Source: Thiotrichales bacterium HSG1 (GTDB lineage: Bacteria; Pseudomonadota; Gammaproteobacteria; Beggiatoales; Beggiatoaceae). From it: a stretch of DNA of 24,435 nucleotides. The position numbers and the translations under genes are program-made. Shown in pieces: positions 7,498 to 15,867 of this stretch. The stretch spans positions 1 through 24,435 of the forward strand of contig JAUCGN010000003.1 in NCBI GenBank assembly GCA_030378125.1. The letters are read 5' to 3'. The notes below the pieces were generated by a model. The model was not told where the DNA came from, ran no database searches, and saw nothing but the letters and a program-made list of their open reading frames with translations. Each line of letters begins with the position of its first letter. The first letter of the stretch is position 1.

Positions 7498-7977
7498 ATG
7501 AATACACCACGTAGGAAGTTTTTAAAAAATGTTTTAGCTACTGGTGGTGCGTTGGTATTTGGAACAAACGCATTACCATTAATGGCTGACTGGCCTGAAA
7601 AGGCTTTTGCAGCCAAAACTGCTGATGATACCCTAAAGGCACTGTTCGAAGGTAAGGCTCCTCAAGAAAGTGATAAAATTTCTCTTAATATAGCAAAATC
7701 TGGTGACGAACCACCAGTTGCTCAAAACGGTGCAGTAGTACCAGTTGAAATATCAACTTCTTTGGAACAAGTAGAATCTATTACTATTATTGTTGAAAAT
7801 AACCCAGTACCGTTAATAGGTCAATTTAATTTCACTGAACAATCAGATTATTGGTTAAAAACCCGCATTAAGATGGCTGGGAATTCTGATTTGATGGTTA
7901 TAGTGAAAACTCAAAGTGGTGATTTGTATAGCACCAGTAAATCAGTTACAGTCGCAGCAGGCGGTTGTGCCGGCTAA
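7498..7977 (+). CDS. soxY: Thiosulfate-oxidation carrier protein SoxY
   Basis: A 159-residue periplasmic carrier of the Sox thiosulfate-oxidation pathway. The N-terminus has a twin-arginine export signal (PRRKFLK) followed by a hydrophobic stretch; SoxY is normally exported by Tat together with SoxZ. The C-terminal swinging arm ends in GGCAG, with Cys157 as the residue that carries sulphur intermediates as a covalent adduct. The usual family ending is GGCGG, so Ala replaces the fourth residue. The middle is the SoxY immunoglobulin-like sandwich (VPVEISTSLEQVESITIIVE, KTRIKMAGNSDLMVIVK). Start: ATG 7498, with AGGA upstream. soxZ follows after 17 bp. No soxX, soxA, soxB or soxCD gene lies nearby, which is common where sox genes are scattered in sulphur-storing bacteria. 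Confidence 0.95.
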   Translation: MNTPRRKFLKNVLATGGALVFGTNALPLMADWPEKAFAAKTADDTLKALFEGKAPQESDKISLNIAKSGDEPPVAQNGAVVPVEISTSLEQVESITIIVENNPVPLIGQFNFTEQSDYWLKTRIKMAGNSDLMVIVKTQSGDLYSTSKSVTVAAGGCAG

Positions 7978-7994
7978 CCAAAGAGGAAAAATTT

Positions 7995-8306
7995 ATGGCA
8001 TCATTCCGTGTTAAAGCTAAATTAAAAGACGGTATAACTGAAGTTAAAGCTATGATCCCACATCCAATGGAAAGTGGATTACGCAAAGACTTAGAAACTG
8101 GTGCATTAGTACCAGCACATTTTATTAAAGAAATAGAATGCACTGTTGAAGGTAAAGTGGTCATGTCTGCAGTCTGGAGTGGAGCTATTTCTAAAAATCC
8201 TTATTGGGCTTTTAGAATTAAAGGAGCATCTAAAGGAAATAACTTGAAAATTACTTGGAAAGATAATCAAGGTGGTACTGATTCCAAGGAAGTTAAAATC
8301 AAGTAA
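7995..8306 (+). CDS. soxZ: Thiosulfate-oxidation partner protein SoxZ
   Basis: A 103-residue protein that dimerises with SoxY; the SoxYZ complex presents bound sulphur to the other Sox enzymes in the periplasm. Family hallmarks are RVKAKLKDGITEVKAMIPHP, MESGLRKD, LVPAHFIKE and SKNPYWAFRIKG. It has no signal of its own, in keeping with co-export on the Tat signal of SoxY. I chose ATG 7995 because AGAGGA lies 8 bp upstream and the family starts there; a GTG at 7965 in the same frame overlaps soxY and is unlikely. It is co-transcribed with soxY and followed by a strong terminator at 8331, so soxYZ is a two-gene unit. Confidence 0.95.
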   Translation: MASFRVKAKLKDGITEVKAMIPHPMESGLRKDLETGALVPAHFIKEIECTVEGKVVMSAVWSGAISKNPYWAFRIKGASKGNNLKITWKDNQGGTDSKEVKIK

Positions 8307-8330
8307 CAATTGTTAATTATTAATTAAACA

Positions 8331-8367
8331 AACCTCGTTGGATTTTGCAAATCAGCGAGGTTTTTTT
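8331..8367 (+). terminator. Rho-independent terminator after soxYZ
   Basis: AACCTCG pairs with CGAGGTT, and the stem extends inward through a G-T pair and one bulged G to about 12-13 bp. A run of seven T follows at once (8361-8367). It ends just before the lipoprotein gene and separates that gene from soxYZ. Confidence 0.9.
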
Positions 8368-8383
8368 GATGTGGGCTAAGTAC

Positions 8384-8950
8384 ATGAATAAAATTATTAT
8401 TTTTCTATTTATTTTGATCATTACTGGTTGTTCTGGTATGTTGCCTTCTGTAAAACAGACAACGAAATCACCTTGGAAAACTTTTGAGGGAGCAAAACTT
8501 TCTTTTGATAAAATAGAAGCAAATAAAACTACTAGTGAAGATTTAAAAAAACTTGGTTTTGATCCGTTTGAAACACCAAATGTAAAATTAGTAACTTATT
8601 TAGAGCTTATAGAAAGGTTTATGCCAAATCAATCTATCCGCTTGGAAGACCTAGATATTGGGGTTCAACAATGTTTAAAAGTAAGGGACCTTTGTCAAGG
8701 TTATGAAATTAGTCCAAAAATTATTAACTCTAAACGTTATGGTAATGTATTTATGGACTTGTTTAATTTTAGAAGAAAAAAAATCACCAGAGGTTGGATA
8801 TTTGATGCCTTAATTGTATTGAAAGAAGGTTTGGTTGTACATAAAGTTTGGGGTGGTGAACCAAATGTATCTAGGATTGAAGATAAAAAAAATCCGCTTG
8901 GCCCACTGCAAGACATTAACAAAGCTTTACCACCAATTAAATTAATGTAA
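8384..8950 (+). CDS. Putative lipoprotein of unknown function
   Basis: A 188-residue protein with a lipoprotein signal: MNKIIIFLFILIITGC, lipobox IITG-C with Cys16 as the lipidated residue, then SGM. The body has conserved-looking blocks (LGFDPFETPNVKLVTYLELI, DLDIGVQQCLKVRDLCQGYE, GWIFDALIVLKEGLVVHKVW, KKNPLGPLQ) that I associate with an uncharacterised proteobacterial family. No catalytic motif is seen; two cysteines (QQC, DLC) could form a disulphide. I chose ATG 8384 because it gives a proper signal; in-frame starts at 8369 and 8345 would overlap the preceding terminator. The gene lies 34 bp before accA, so it may be co-transcribed with accA. Confidence 0.8.
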   Translation: MNKIIIFLFILIITGCSGMLPSVKQTTKSPWKTFEGAKLSFDKIEANKTTSEDLKKLGFDPFETPNVKLVTYLELIERFMPNQSIRLEDLDIGVQQCLKVRDLCQGYEISPKIINSKRYGNVFMDLFNFRRKKITRGWIFDALIVLKEGLVVHKVWGGEPNVSRIEDKKNPLGPLQDINKALPPIKLM

Positions 8951-8984
8951 AAATGGAGTTCAAGATTTATCTTGAAGGTATTTT

Positions 8985-9953
8985 ATGAATTTGAATTTCC
9001 TTGATTTTGAACAACCTATTGCGGAATTAGAAGCTAAAATTGATGAATTACGTTATGTTGATGGTGATAACGAAATCAATATTAGTGACGAAATTTCTCG
9101 GTTACAAACTAAATGTGAAGAACTTACCAGAAAAATTTTCTCCGATCTGACAGCTTGGCAGATTTCACAGCTATCACGTCATCCTTTACGTCCTTATTTA
9201 CTTGATTATATTGAACTAATTTTTACTGATTTTGAAGAATTACATGGTGATCGAGCCTTTGCCGATGATTTAGCTATGATGGGTGGTTTAGCACGCTTAC
9301 AAGGTGAACCAGTTATGGTTATTGGTCATCAAAAGGGCAGAGATACTACCGATAAAATTCAACGTAATTTTGGTATGCCACGTCCAGAAGGTTATCGTAA
9401 GGCTTTGCGTTTAATGAAGATGGCGGAACGATTTCAAATTCCAATTTTAACTTTTATCGACACTCCAGGAGCATATCCGGGTGTAGATGCTGAAGAACGT
9501 GGTCAAAGTGAAGCAATTGCCCGTAATTTGTATGTTATGGCCGATTTAAAAACCCCAATTATTTGTACTATCATTGGTGAAGGTGGTTCAGGCGGTGCTT
9601 TGGGAATAGGGGTTGGGGATAAGATTTGTATGTTAGAGTACAGCACTTATTCAGTTATCTCTCCAGAAGGTTGTGCTTCTATTTTATGGAAAAAAGCAGA
9701 AAAAGCTGCTGATGCTGCTGCTGCCATGAAAATGACTTCTAATGATTTGAAAGAATTGAATTTGATAGATATAATAATTCCAGAACCTTTAGGTGGTGCT
9801 CATCAAAATGTTAAAGAGACGGCAGAAACTTTGGGTTCCGTACTGTACGAAAATTTAAAGCAACTAAAACAACAACCACTTGATAAATTAGTTAAAACTC
9901 GCTATAAAAAGTTTATGGAATTTGGAAGGTTTGATGAATTGCAATCAAAATGA
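8985..9953 (+). CDS. accA: Acetyl-CoA carboxylase carboxyltransferase subunit alpha
   Basis: A 322-residue AccA, close to the E. coli length. With AccD it moves the carboxyl group from biotin on AccB to acetyl-CoA, making malonyl-CoA, the first step of fatty-acid synthesis, in the cytoplasm. Recognised blocks: [20 protein letters not shown] at the start, [44 protein letters not shown], the oxyanion-type glycine-rich [16 protein letters not shown], and [21 protein letters not shown] ribosome site lies about 8 bp before the ATG. The stop overlaps the rsmJ start (ATGA, 9950-9953), so translation is probably coupled. In enterics accA is followed by other genes; here rsmJ takes that place. Confidence 0.97.
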   Translation: MNLNFLDFEQPIAELEAKIDELRYVDGDNEINISDEISRLQTKCEELTRKIFSDLTAWQISQLSRHPLRPYLLDYIELIFTDFEELHGDRAFADDLAMMGGLARLQGEPVMVIGHQKGRDTTDKIQRNFGMPRPEGYRKALRLMKMAERFQIPILTFIDTPGAYPGVDAEERGQSEAIARNLYVMADLKTPIICTIIGEGGSGGALGIGVGDKICMLEYSTYSVISPEGCASILWKKAEKAADAAAAMKMTSNDLKELNLIDIIIPEPLGGAHQNVKETAETLGSVLYENLKQLKQQPLDKLVKTRYKKFMEFGRFDELQSK

Positions 9954-10666
9954 TTCCGATTTTTCCAGTCACTCAGAGTTTGCAGCAAACCGCAAATAAA
10001 TTGGCAAAAAAGTTCAATTTGCCGGTTGTTGATACGCCTAATTTTCCTATTCTATTACGGTTGACTGAGCAGAGATTAGAATTACATAATCAAAAAACTG
10101 GACCTATTTATGTAGATTTTGTAAAGGGAAAATTGGGTTATCGTAACCAACATAGTGGTAGCCGTAAACAGCCATTGGCTAAAGCTGTAGGTTTGAAACA
10201 TAACAATAATCCCACTGTTTTAGATGCAACTGCCGGTTTGGGACGCGATGCGTTTGTATTGGCTAGTTTAGGTTGTCAAGTGCAAATGTTAGAACGTTCT
10301 CCAGTAATTGCAGCGTTATTATACGATGGTTTACAACGCTTTGGAAATCCAACAAATTTACAGTTAATTCATAAAGATACTCAGTATTACCTACCTACCT
10401 TATTTCCAAAACCAGAAGTAATTTATCTCGATCCAATGTTTCCACATCGCAAAAAATCAGCATTGGTAAAAAAAGAAATGCAAATATTACAAATGCTTAT
10501 AGGTACTGATATAGATGTTACTAATTTACTAACAATTGCGTTAAACTGTGCTGATAAACGAGTAGTAGTAAAACGGCCTAAATGGGCGAATTCCATAAAT
10601 AATATATCACCAACCTTTTGTATTAACAATGTAAATATCCGTTTTGATGTTTACTTAAAACAATAG
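9950..10666 (+). CDS. rsmJ: 16S rRNA (guanine1516-N2)-methyltransferase RsmJ
   Basis: A 238-residue SAM-dependent methyltransferase of the RsmJ (YhiQ) family, which methylates N2 of G1516 in 16S rRNA. The diagnostic run is [11 protein letters not shown], then [20 protein letters not shown] with [12 protein letters not shown] (SAM-binding motif I), [12 protein letters not shown], and the catalytic-type [20 protein letters not shown]. It is slightly shorter than the E. coli protein (about 250). The ATG overlaps the accA stop by 4 bp, so it is the second gene of a coupled pair. The C-terminus is short but complete. Confidence 0.93.
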   Translation: MIPIFPVTQSLQQTANKLAKKFNLPVVDTPNFPILLRLTEQRLELHNQKTGPIYVDFVKGKLGYRNQHSGSRKQPLAKAVGLKHNNNPTVLDATAGLGRDAFVLASLGCQVQMLERSPVIAALLYDGLQRFGNPTNLQLIHKDTQYYLPTLFPKPEVIYLDPMFPHRKKSALVKKEMQILQMLIGTDIDVTNLLTIALNCADKRVVVKRPKWANSINNISPTFCINNVNIRFDVYLKQ

Positions 10667-10992
10667 TTCATTCGTAAAAATTGTTATCATTACTTTGTGA
10701 ACGGTGTGCCAGACCAGTATTTGTATGTTCGCAATTACAAAATAGTAGGTAAAACCAAAACTTAAAAGATGGAATTTGTTTTATTTCAGAGATATTAGAA
10801 TATCTGTCAACTTGATTTACCCGTAGATAATAAGAAGTTACGAAATATGTATTAAATTGAAAATGAAGAGTTCAAAAATTTTAAGAAATACTTTTTAAGG
10901 TATAACGGCATTTCTTGAAATTTTGAACAGGTTCATCGTCAAATCATATCTGCGAAAATCTTTATCGTAGATTTGGAACTAAAAAAACAAAA
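10667..10992. other. 326-bp gap after rsmJ, no gene assigned
   Basis: There is no complete coding frame. Short protein-like stretches occur on the + strand near 10855-10915 and 10906-10971, in different frames. They could be a frameshifted remnant of a lost gene, but I recognise no family. A weak inverted repeat (ATCTGCGA/TCGTAGAT) lies near 10948-10973. No good terminator for rsmJ is visible. Confidence 0.4.
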
Positions 10993-12753
10993 TTATTCGT
11001 AGCTAGGATTAGCAATCCAACCACTCAAACCTTTTTCCTGAATTTCTACCTTAACCCACCAGTCCGATAAACGCTTAGTCACCGGTTTACCCCAAACAGC
11101 ATCTTCGCTAACAATGTTAGTATTCCAACCGTTATTCAACTGATAAATACCACCATTAAACCATACGGTATGTACACCTAAACTTATTGCCGCTAAATCA
11201 AATAGTTTGTCTCCTTTTTGCAGGGTAAAGTTATCATTTTTAATCTCACCTTTATTCACCTCAACTTCACCAAATTGAGAAGTATGAATTTCACCATACG
11301 AAGCTTGGACAGACTGTTTGGCAGCTAAAGTTGTAACTGCATCAGATTGAAACGATGGTTCTGAATAAAGAATAGCAGATTTTTTTAATTGCCATTTACC
11401 ATAACTACAATTATCAGTTGGACAAGCCTGATTTACATAAGGTAATTTAGGCAAGATTTTTATATGGTTGCTATGAGCATAACCAATTGTGTTATTAACC
11501 AATTTTACTTTATACCATTGACCCAAAACATCTACTACACTGATTTTATCACCTTTTTTAACTTTAGCGATCGGTTTAGAATGTTGCCCAATAGCCTGAT
11601 TTACATTTAAATTTTCTGATATAATCACTCCAGTAGTTCTAAAAGATTTGTCAGGAACACTAGTGGTTGTAAACCAACTTTGTTCTGGGTCCGGACCTAG
11701 GTTTTGAATTTCTTGTTCCCAATTTGATACATACTGCCCTTCAGCCCAACTAGACATAACTAGAGATACTGGTTTCTTAAATAAAATATGTAATGCAGGA
11801 TGCTGACTAATTTTGTCTCCTTTGAGATTAAAGGCCAACATTTCTCCTGAATCGGTGAATACTATTAAAAATTCTTTGTTTGGTGCAGTTAAAGCATCAA
11901 CAGCATTTGGTACATGTTCCTTAACGGCTTTCCAATCTGGATAAATAATCTCGCTAGTTACTTTCTTAGAAAGTTTTACTGGCACAAAAAAATTCTTATA
12001 TTTGACTTCATCTGATACTGGTAAATGACCTTTAACAATCCATTGACCCTGACTACGCATTATTCCGCCACTAACATTACCTAACTCAGCATTTTTATTT
12101 TTAGTCACAGTGTCATTAAAAATCTTATTAGCATTAGCGTCTAATAGAGTATCTATTTTCACTGCTTCAAGTCCCTTTAGAGATAATATTTGTAAAGCAC
12201 TCTCCATCCCTCCATCCATATCAAAACTATCACAAGTTTCATTACGCGTATAACCAACTGATAAATATTCGGTTCCAACATATAAAATATCTCGTGATAT
12301 ATGACCTCTGCAATATTCACCCACTTCTGAGTTAATGCCACGTCTTGAAACTAACATAGAAATATCAAATGCTTTTGTGCCTTCTTGTTCTGCCAAAAAA
12401 GGATCAGGTAACGAGTCAAAATCTGGAGCTGGATTAATCCAGATAAAATCTTCATTGAAATTATTATAATTGCTGTGTTTAACATCAATTCGCCAAAAAC
12501 CATCATTGCGTGGCAACAGTAGGTTAGTTCGTTCAGCTATTAATTCAATTTGACCATTTTCTGCTCGTAATAAAAAAGTACGATAAGATGATGGTTCGTA
12601 AACTCCTCCAATAGTATTTTTATCAATAACATCGGTTGTTAAGTTATAATTAGAACCGTGACGTAAACCTATTAATAGTCCGGATTCAGCAGCCATCACT
12701 GAGGTAACGATAAAAAGTAAGGAACAAGATAAAATTTTTATAGCTAGATTCAT
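10993..12753 (-). CDS. Exported SH3-domain protein
   Basis: A 586-residue secreted protein. The signal peptide runs to VMA-AES (about residue 22). The N-terminal 350 residues are a beta-rich region I do not recognise, with four cysteines (CRG, CDS, CPT, CSY) further on that could form disulphides. A bacterial SH3 (SH3b) domain lies at about 372-434 (ENLNVNQAIGQHSKPIAKVK, GDKISVVDVLGQWYKVKL, GYAHSNHIKI). A second SH3-like module follows from about 452, ending WVKVEIQEKGLSGWIANPSY. SH3b domains usually bind peptidoglycan or cell-surface ligands. I chose ATG 12753 because GGAG sits 6 bp before it; an upstream in-frame ATG (12765) would add four residues and contain that GGAG. It follows the YgfX-like gene by 29 bp, same strand, so both may share a promoter. 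Confidence 0.8.
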   Translation of the reverse strand: MNLAIKILSCSLLFIVTSVMAAESGLLIGLRHGSNYNLTTDVIDKNTIGGVYEPSSYRTFLLRAENGQIELIAERTNLLLPRNDGFWRIDVKHSNYNNFNEDFIWINPAPDFDSLPDPFLAEQEGTKAFDISMLVSRRGINSEVGEYCRGHISRDILYVGTEYLSVGYTRNETCDSFDMDGGMESALQILSLKGLEAVKIDTLLDANANKIFNDTVTKNKNAELGNVSGGIMRSQGQWIVKGHLPVSDEVKYKNFFVPVKLSKKVTSEIIYPDWKAVKEHVPNAVDALTAPNKEFLIVFTDSGEMLAFNLKGDKISQHPALHILFKKPVSLVMSSWAEGQYVSNWEQEIQNLGPDPEQSWFTTTSVPDKSFRTTGVIISENLNVNQAIGQHSKPIAKVKKGDKISVVDVLGQWYKVKLVNNTIGYAHSNHIKILPKLPYVNQACPTDNCSYGKWQLKKSAILYSEPSFQSDAVTTLAAKQSVQASYGEIHTSQFGEVEVNKGEIKNDNFTLQKGDKLFDLAAISLGVHTVWFNGGIYQLNNGWNTNIVSEDAVWGKPVTKRLSDWWVKVEIQEKGLSGWIANPSYE

Positions 12754-12782
12754 AAAAGTCTCCATATTATTTTAAGATAGTA

Positions 12783-13217
12783 TCAACTACTACAACTTTT
12801 AGCATGTCGCAAAAATACTCGCAAATAACGAAAAGTTTCTATATCCAAAGAATCTTTAAAGATGAGCAGTCTATCAAAATGTCCATCTATTTTCAAGATA
12901 ACCAAGTATGGATAACTATAATTATTGTGACTGATATTAACCTCTTTACCCGATTTTAACCGAACTTTGACACAATGTAACGTTTTATCATAGTATAATA
13001 TGCAGCCATATAAGGGGTGATTAATATACAACAAATGTTTACGAGTCGTGTATAATGCACTTGTTATAATTAATAAACCGATAAATATTTTGCTAAAAGA
13101 GGGTAATATCGGGAATAATAATAACAAAAATGTTCCATTATGTAATATAATTAACACCAGAGTAAAAATTTTAGAGAAATTTAATTTTAAACGAATTGAG
13201 ATAATAAAATTTGACAT
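12783..13217 (-). CDS. YgfX-like membrane protein
   Basis: A 144-residue inner-membrane protein with two helices close to the N-terminus (about 18-35 and 40-56) and a cytoplasmic C-terminal domain. The end, DRLLIFKDSLDIETFRYLRV followed by FLRHA, matches the family signature of YgfX (CptA-like), in which a 'pDsl....fR.LRV.LR' motif closes the protein. In E. coli YgfX partners with SdhE and is reported to affect cell division and the cytoskeleton. No sdhE is next to it here. It starts only 24 bp from the divergent gene at 13242, so both promoters must reach into coding sequence. No clear ribosome site is seen. Family assignment is fairly good; the role here is unknown. Confidence 0.7.
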   Translation of the reverse strand: MSNFIISIRLKLNFSKIFTLVLIILHNGTFLLLLFPILPSFSKIFIGLLIITSALYTTRKHLLYINHPLYGCILYYDKTLHCVKVRLKSGKEVNISHNNYSYPYLVILKIDGHFDRLLIFKDSLDIETFRYLRVFLRHAKSCSS

Positions 13218-13241
13218 ATTTAAATTCTATAAGGAAATAAA

Positions 13242-13913
13242 ATGGATTCACCAATTATCATAGCTAGTATTGTTTTCATCAGTATTTATTTGGTTTGGTT
13301 TGTAATTCGTTTATTTGCTGACCTGGTTCTGGTTGGAATTGCTTGTTTAAGTGCTTTGTTAGCCTATAATATACAATCTTTTTACCCAGAGATATTGATG
13401 ATCTTGACCGAATTAAATCTGTTAGATATCTTTGCTTTGCCAGAAGAACCTAATGAATTAGCAATTTTTAAGATAGTTGGATTAATTATTGCGTGTGCTG
13501 TGTTTATCTCTATTCCAATTTTACCATTTTCATCTACCTATAGAATGATGTTTGGAGTAGAAATACCAATAATTTATTGTAGAAAAACTAAGCTTCAAAA
13601 ATTCATTAAAGAGGAAATTCAACGGCAAAATCAACATACTCAGCCATTGTCAATTGAGGTATTACCAGAACCTGAATTAGGACTTGAATCAGGAACTGAG
13701 CCAGAACCTGAACTAAAATCAGAAACTGAACTAGAACCTGAACTAAAATCAGAAACTGAACTAGAGCCTGAACTAAAATCAGGAACTGAGCCAGAGCCTG
13801 AACTAAAATCAGAAACTGAACTAGAGCCTGAACCAAAATCAGGAACTGAGCCAGAACCTGAACTAAAATCAGGAACTGAACTAGGGCCTGAACCAAAACC
13901 ATTGTCTAAATAA
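13242..13913 (+). CDS. Membrane protein with acidic Glu-Pro repeat tail
   Basis: A 223-residue protein with three predicted membrane helices (about 5-22, 27-43 and 75-95). A short basic stretch (CRKTKLQKFIKEEIQRQNQ) follows, then from residue 141 an acidic tail made of 10-residue units such as GTEPEPELKS and ETELEPELKS. An AGGA ribosome site lies 7 bp before the ATG. The N-terminal part recalls small colicin V-production-type or other three-helix proteins, but I do not recognise a family. The tail is probably disordered and could space or tether a partner. It is divergent from the YgfX-like gene with 24 bp between the starts. Confidence 0.75.
   Translation: MDSPIIIASIVFISIYLVWFVIRLFADLVLVGIACLSALLAYNIQSFYPEILMILTELNLLDIFALPEEPNELAIFKIVGLIIACAVFISIPILPFSSTYRMMFGVEIPIIYCRKTKLQKFIKEEIQRQNQHTQPLSIEVLPEPELGLESGTEPEPELKSETELEPELKSETELEPELKSGTEPEPELKSETELEPEPKSGTEPEPELKSGTELGPEPKPLSK
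13692..13898 (+). repeat. 30-bp tandem repeat, about 7 units, acidic tail
   Basis: Units of 30 bp encode [G/E]TE[P/L]EPE[L/P]KS; the last (GTELGPEPKP) is diverged, and a degenerate unit (LPEPELGLES) precedes the array. Units alternate between two types, GTEP and ETEL, so duplication of a two-unit block is likely. Length is a multiple of three, so copy-number change keeps the frame. Confidence 0.9.
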
Positions 13914-13958
13914 TTTTTAATTCTAGCGATATTTTTATTTAAAATGGAAGCACGTTAT

Positions 13959-14058
13959 ATTCAATAGTTTGGACAGTTTTTAACAAAATTATAATTCGTA
14001 AAATAAATATTTTATAATCATTATTTTTTGACTTTAAAAACTGTATCAACTATTGAAT
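13959..14058. repeat. 100-bp palindromic element with 25-bp arms
   Basis: The left arm (13959-13983) starts ATTCAATAGTT and ends ACAGTTTTTAA. The right arm (14034-14058) is its reverse complement except for three central positions. The interior is AT-rich with a smaller palindrome (TAAAATA/AATATTTTA). It lies between two genes of the same direction and has no coding capacity. It could fold as one long hairpin; a MITE-like element is the simplest reading. Confidence 0.75.
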
Positions 14059-14122
14059 TGTTGAACTGCAATGGTGCTATGTAACATCAGTAGTTATGAA
14101 TTATACAAAAGGATAATATAAC

Positions 14123-14764
14123 ATGAAAACAGTTGCCGTTATTGATTACGGTATGAGTAATTTGCGTTCTGTTAGTAAAGCTTTAGAATATGTTGCTGGT
14201 AATGATTGGCGAGTAATTGTTAGTGATGAAACTGAGACAATTCTTAGTGCAGATAAAATTATTTTTCCGGGTCAAGGAGCAATAGGTAACTGTATGAATT
14301 TACTCAAAAAAACTGGGGTTGCTACTGCAATTGAACAAGCTCTTAGCAATGATAAGCCATTTTTGGGAATTTGCTTGGGATTACAAACTTTACTGACCAA
14401 TAGTGAAGAAAATGATGGAACAATTGGTTTTAATCGGGTTGCTGGTACTGTGCGTAATTTTGCCAAATCCCTTAATTTAGATGATAGTGAACGTTTCAAA
14501 ATCCCTCATATGGGTTGGAATCAAGTTAAACAAACCCAAAATCATCCATTATGGAATAACATACCAGATAACAGTAGATTTTATTTTGTTCACAGTTATC
14601 ATGTTGAACCGACTAATAATAATGTTATAGTGGGAACTACTTCTTATGGTAATTTTGATTTTGTTTCTGTAATAGCACAAGACAATGTATTTGCTGTGCA
14701 GTTTCATCCGGAAAAAAGTCAAAATGCCGGTTTGACTTTGTTGAATAATTTCTTAGATTGGTAA
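14123..14764 (+). CDS. hisH: Imidazole glycerol phosphate synthase, glutaminase subunit HisH
   Basis: A 213-residue class-I glutamine amidotransferase. With HisF it uses ammonia from glutamine to convert PRFAR to imidazole glycerol phosphate plus AICAR in histidine synthesis. Catalytic triad: Cys84 in GICLGLQ, His195 and Glu197 in QFHPEKS. IDYGMSNLRSV at the start and FPGQGAIG (the oxyanion-strand region) are typical of HisH. KIPHMGWNQV and YFVHSYHVEP are further HisH blocks. It is longer than the E. coli protein (196) by small insertions (NDW near 27, KSLNLDDSER near 115). An AAGGA ribosome site lies upstream. hisF, hisA and hisB are not adjacent, so the histidine genes are scattered here. 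Confidence 0.96.
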   Translation: MKTVAVIDYGMSNLRSVSKALEYVAGNDWRVIVSDETETILSADKIIFPGQGAIGNCMNLLKKTGVATAIEQALSNDKPFLGICLGLQTLLTNSEENDGTIGFNRVAGTVRNFAKSLNLDDSERFKIPHMGWNQVKQTQNHPLWNNIPDNSRFYFVHSYHVEPTNNNVIVGTTSYGNFDFVSVIAQDNVFAVQFHPEKSQNAGLTLLNNFLDW

Positions 14765-14895
14765 TTATGACTAAAAAATCGGCTATAATTGTTGAGATTT
14801 TGCTGATTTAAAAATTAGACTAAATGGTTTTTGAAGACACATATTTATGATACACTTTAAGCTAACATTTGGAAATTTAAGATTTTGGGGGAAAA

Positions 14896-15267
14896 ATGAA
14901 ATTTTTATTTCAAGCATTAATTCTTGGGTTATGTTACGTTATAACAACAGTATCAGTTTTTGCAGGTGAATGTGCTGTTACGGATGCAGGTACTTTAGAA
15001 AGTTGTAAGGATAAAACGGTAAAGACTTCAGGACCAAGGGTAGGGATGTTTGATGTACCAGAATATTTTGCAACTGCTGACCCAAGTTTTACCGGTGGTG
15101 AAGGCATACAAGATTATATGAGTGTTGGTGAGGTTAATATTATCCTACATACCAAAGAAGAGGTGCAATGTCCTGAAAATATTGAAGTTATTGGTAATCT
15201 AAAACAGTTAGACCTTGGAGATGGAAAAGCTTGGGTAGTTGAAGTTACTGGGTTTAAATGTTTGTAA
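14896..15267 (+). CDS. Small secreted cysteine-containing protein
   Basis: A 123-residue exported protein. The signal peptide likely ends at SVFA-GEC (about residue 23). The mature part has four cysteines (GEC, ESC, VQC, FKC), suggesting two disulphides. Blocks such as LESCKDKTVKTSGP and IEVIGNLKQLDLGDGKAWVV with EVTGF alternate strands and may form a small OB-like barrel, but I cannot name the family. GGGGG lies 5 bp before the ATG. An extended -10-like TGATACACT at 14848-14856 is a candidate promoter. It is a single gene between hisH and the next small secreted protein. Confidence 0.75.
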   Translation: MKFLFQALILGLCYVITTVSVFAGECAVTDAGTLESCKDKTVKTSGPRVGMFDVPEYFATADPSFTGGEGIQDYMSVGEVNIILHTKEEVQCPENIEVIGNLKQLDLGDGKAWVVEVTGFKCL

Positions 15268-15511
15268 TTACCTGAATAAATTTTTGTGTAAATATCAAAT
15301 ATTTAACTTGTGTAAATATAGCTAATTTAATTAAGAAGTATTATATATTTTTAAAAAATTAAATTTTGGGCTTGACTTTGAACATAGTTACCTTGTAGAA
15401 TATTGCTATTCGTTTATCTTTACGCCTTTTTAGGTAACATTCTATGAGGTTTTCTGATTTGCGTTTAATATTTTTTAATAATAATTTTTAATTTTTAGAG
15501 GAATGAAAACA

Positions 15512-15793
15512 ATGACTAAATTTTTACGTGTTCTACTTGCTGCAACCCTTGCATTACCATTAGCTTTCTTGAGTGTTAGTGCTATAGCTGCTGATGATGC
15601 TGCTGCTACTGATGCTGCTGCTACTGAAGCACCTGCTGATGCTGCTGCTACTGACGCTGCCGCTGCTGAATGTACACCATCTGCTGAAGGTGTTGAGCCA
15701 GTTGTAACATGTCCTGAAAAAACTGAAGAAGCCACTACTACTGAAGCCCCTGCTGCTAACCCATGTGCTCCTGCAACAGAAGAAGCTAAGTAG
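15512..15793 (+). CDS. Small secreted alanine-rich low-complexity protein
   Basis: A 93-residue protein. A clear signal peptide ends at AIAADD (about residue 26), then a low-complexity region of DAAATEAP-like units follows, with three cysteines near the C-terminus (ECTPS, VTCPEK, NPCAP). The mature part is probably disordered and acidic. I chose ATG 15512, which has AGAGGA 9 bp upstream; an ATG at 15503 directly abuts that site. The strand opposite is also open over its whole length, a by-product of the GCT/GAT-rich composition. Function unknown; a small matrix or adhesion protein is possible. Confidence 0.65.
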   Translation: MTKFLRVLLAATLALPLAFLSVSAIAADDAAATDAAATEAPADAAATDAAAAECTPSAEGVEPVVTCPEKTEEATTTEAPAANPCAPATEEAK

Positions 15794-15832
15794 TCCAGTT
15801 TTGAGTTACTCATGTAACTAGAAACTATTTAG

Positions 15833-15861
15833 GGGGATAGTCTTTAAAGATTGTCCCCTTT
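15833..15861 (+). terminator. Hairpin between small secreted gene and rsmA
   Basis: GGGGATAGTCTTT can pair along its length with AAAGATTGTCCCC (15833-15858), with two G-T pairs, followed by a short TTT. It can end transcription of the gene at 15512. It finishes 7 bp before the rsmA ATG, so it might also affect rsmA. Confidence 0.6.
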
Positions 15862-15867
15862 CATGTT

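Noticed and set aside
13606..13902. Antisense frame opposite the Glu-Pro tail
   Set aside because: Low-complexity mirror of the 30-bp repeat with no start signals.
15475..15813. Antisense frame opposite the alanine-rich secreted protein
   Set aside because: The plus-strand frame has a signal peptide and ribosome site; the minus frame is a by-product of alanine-codon composition.
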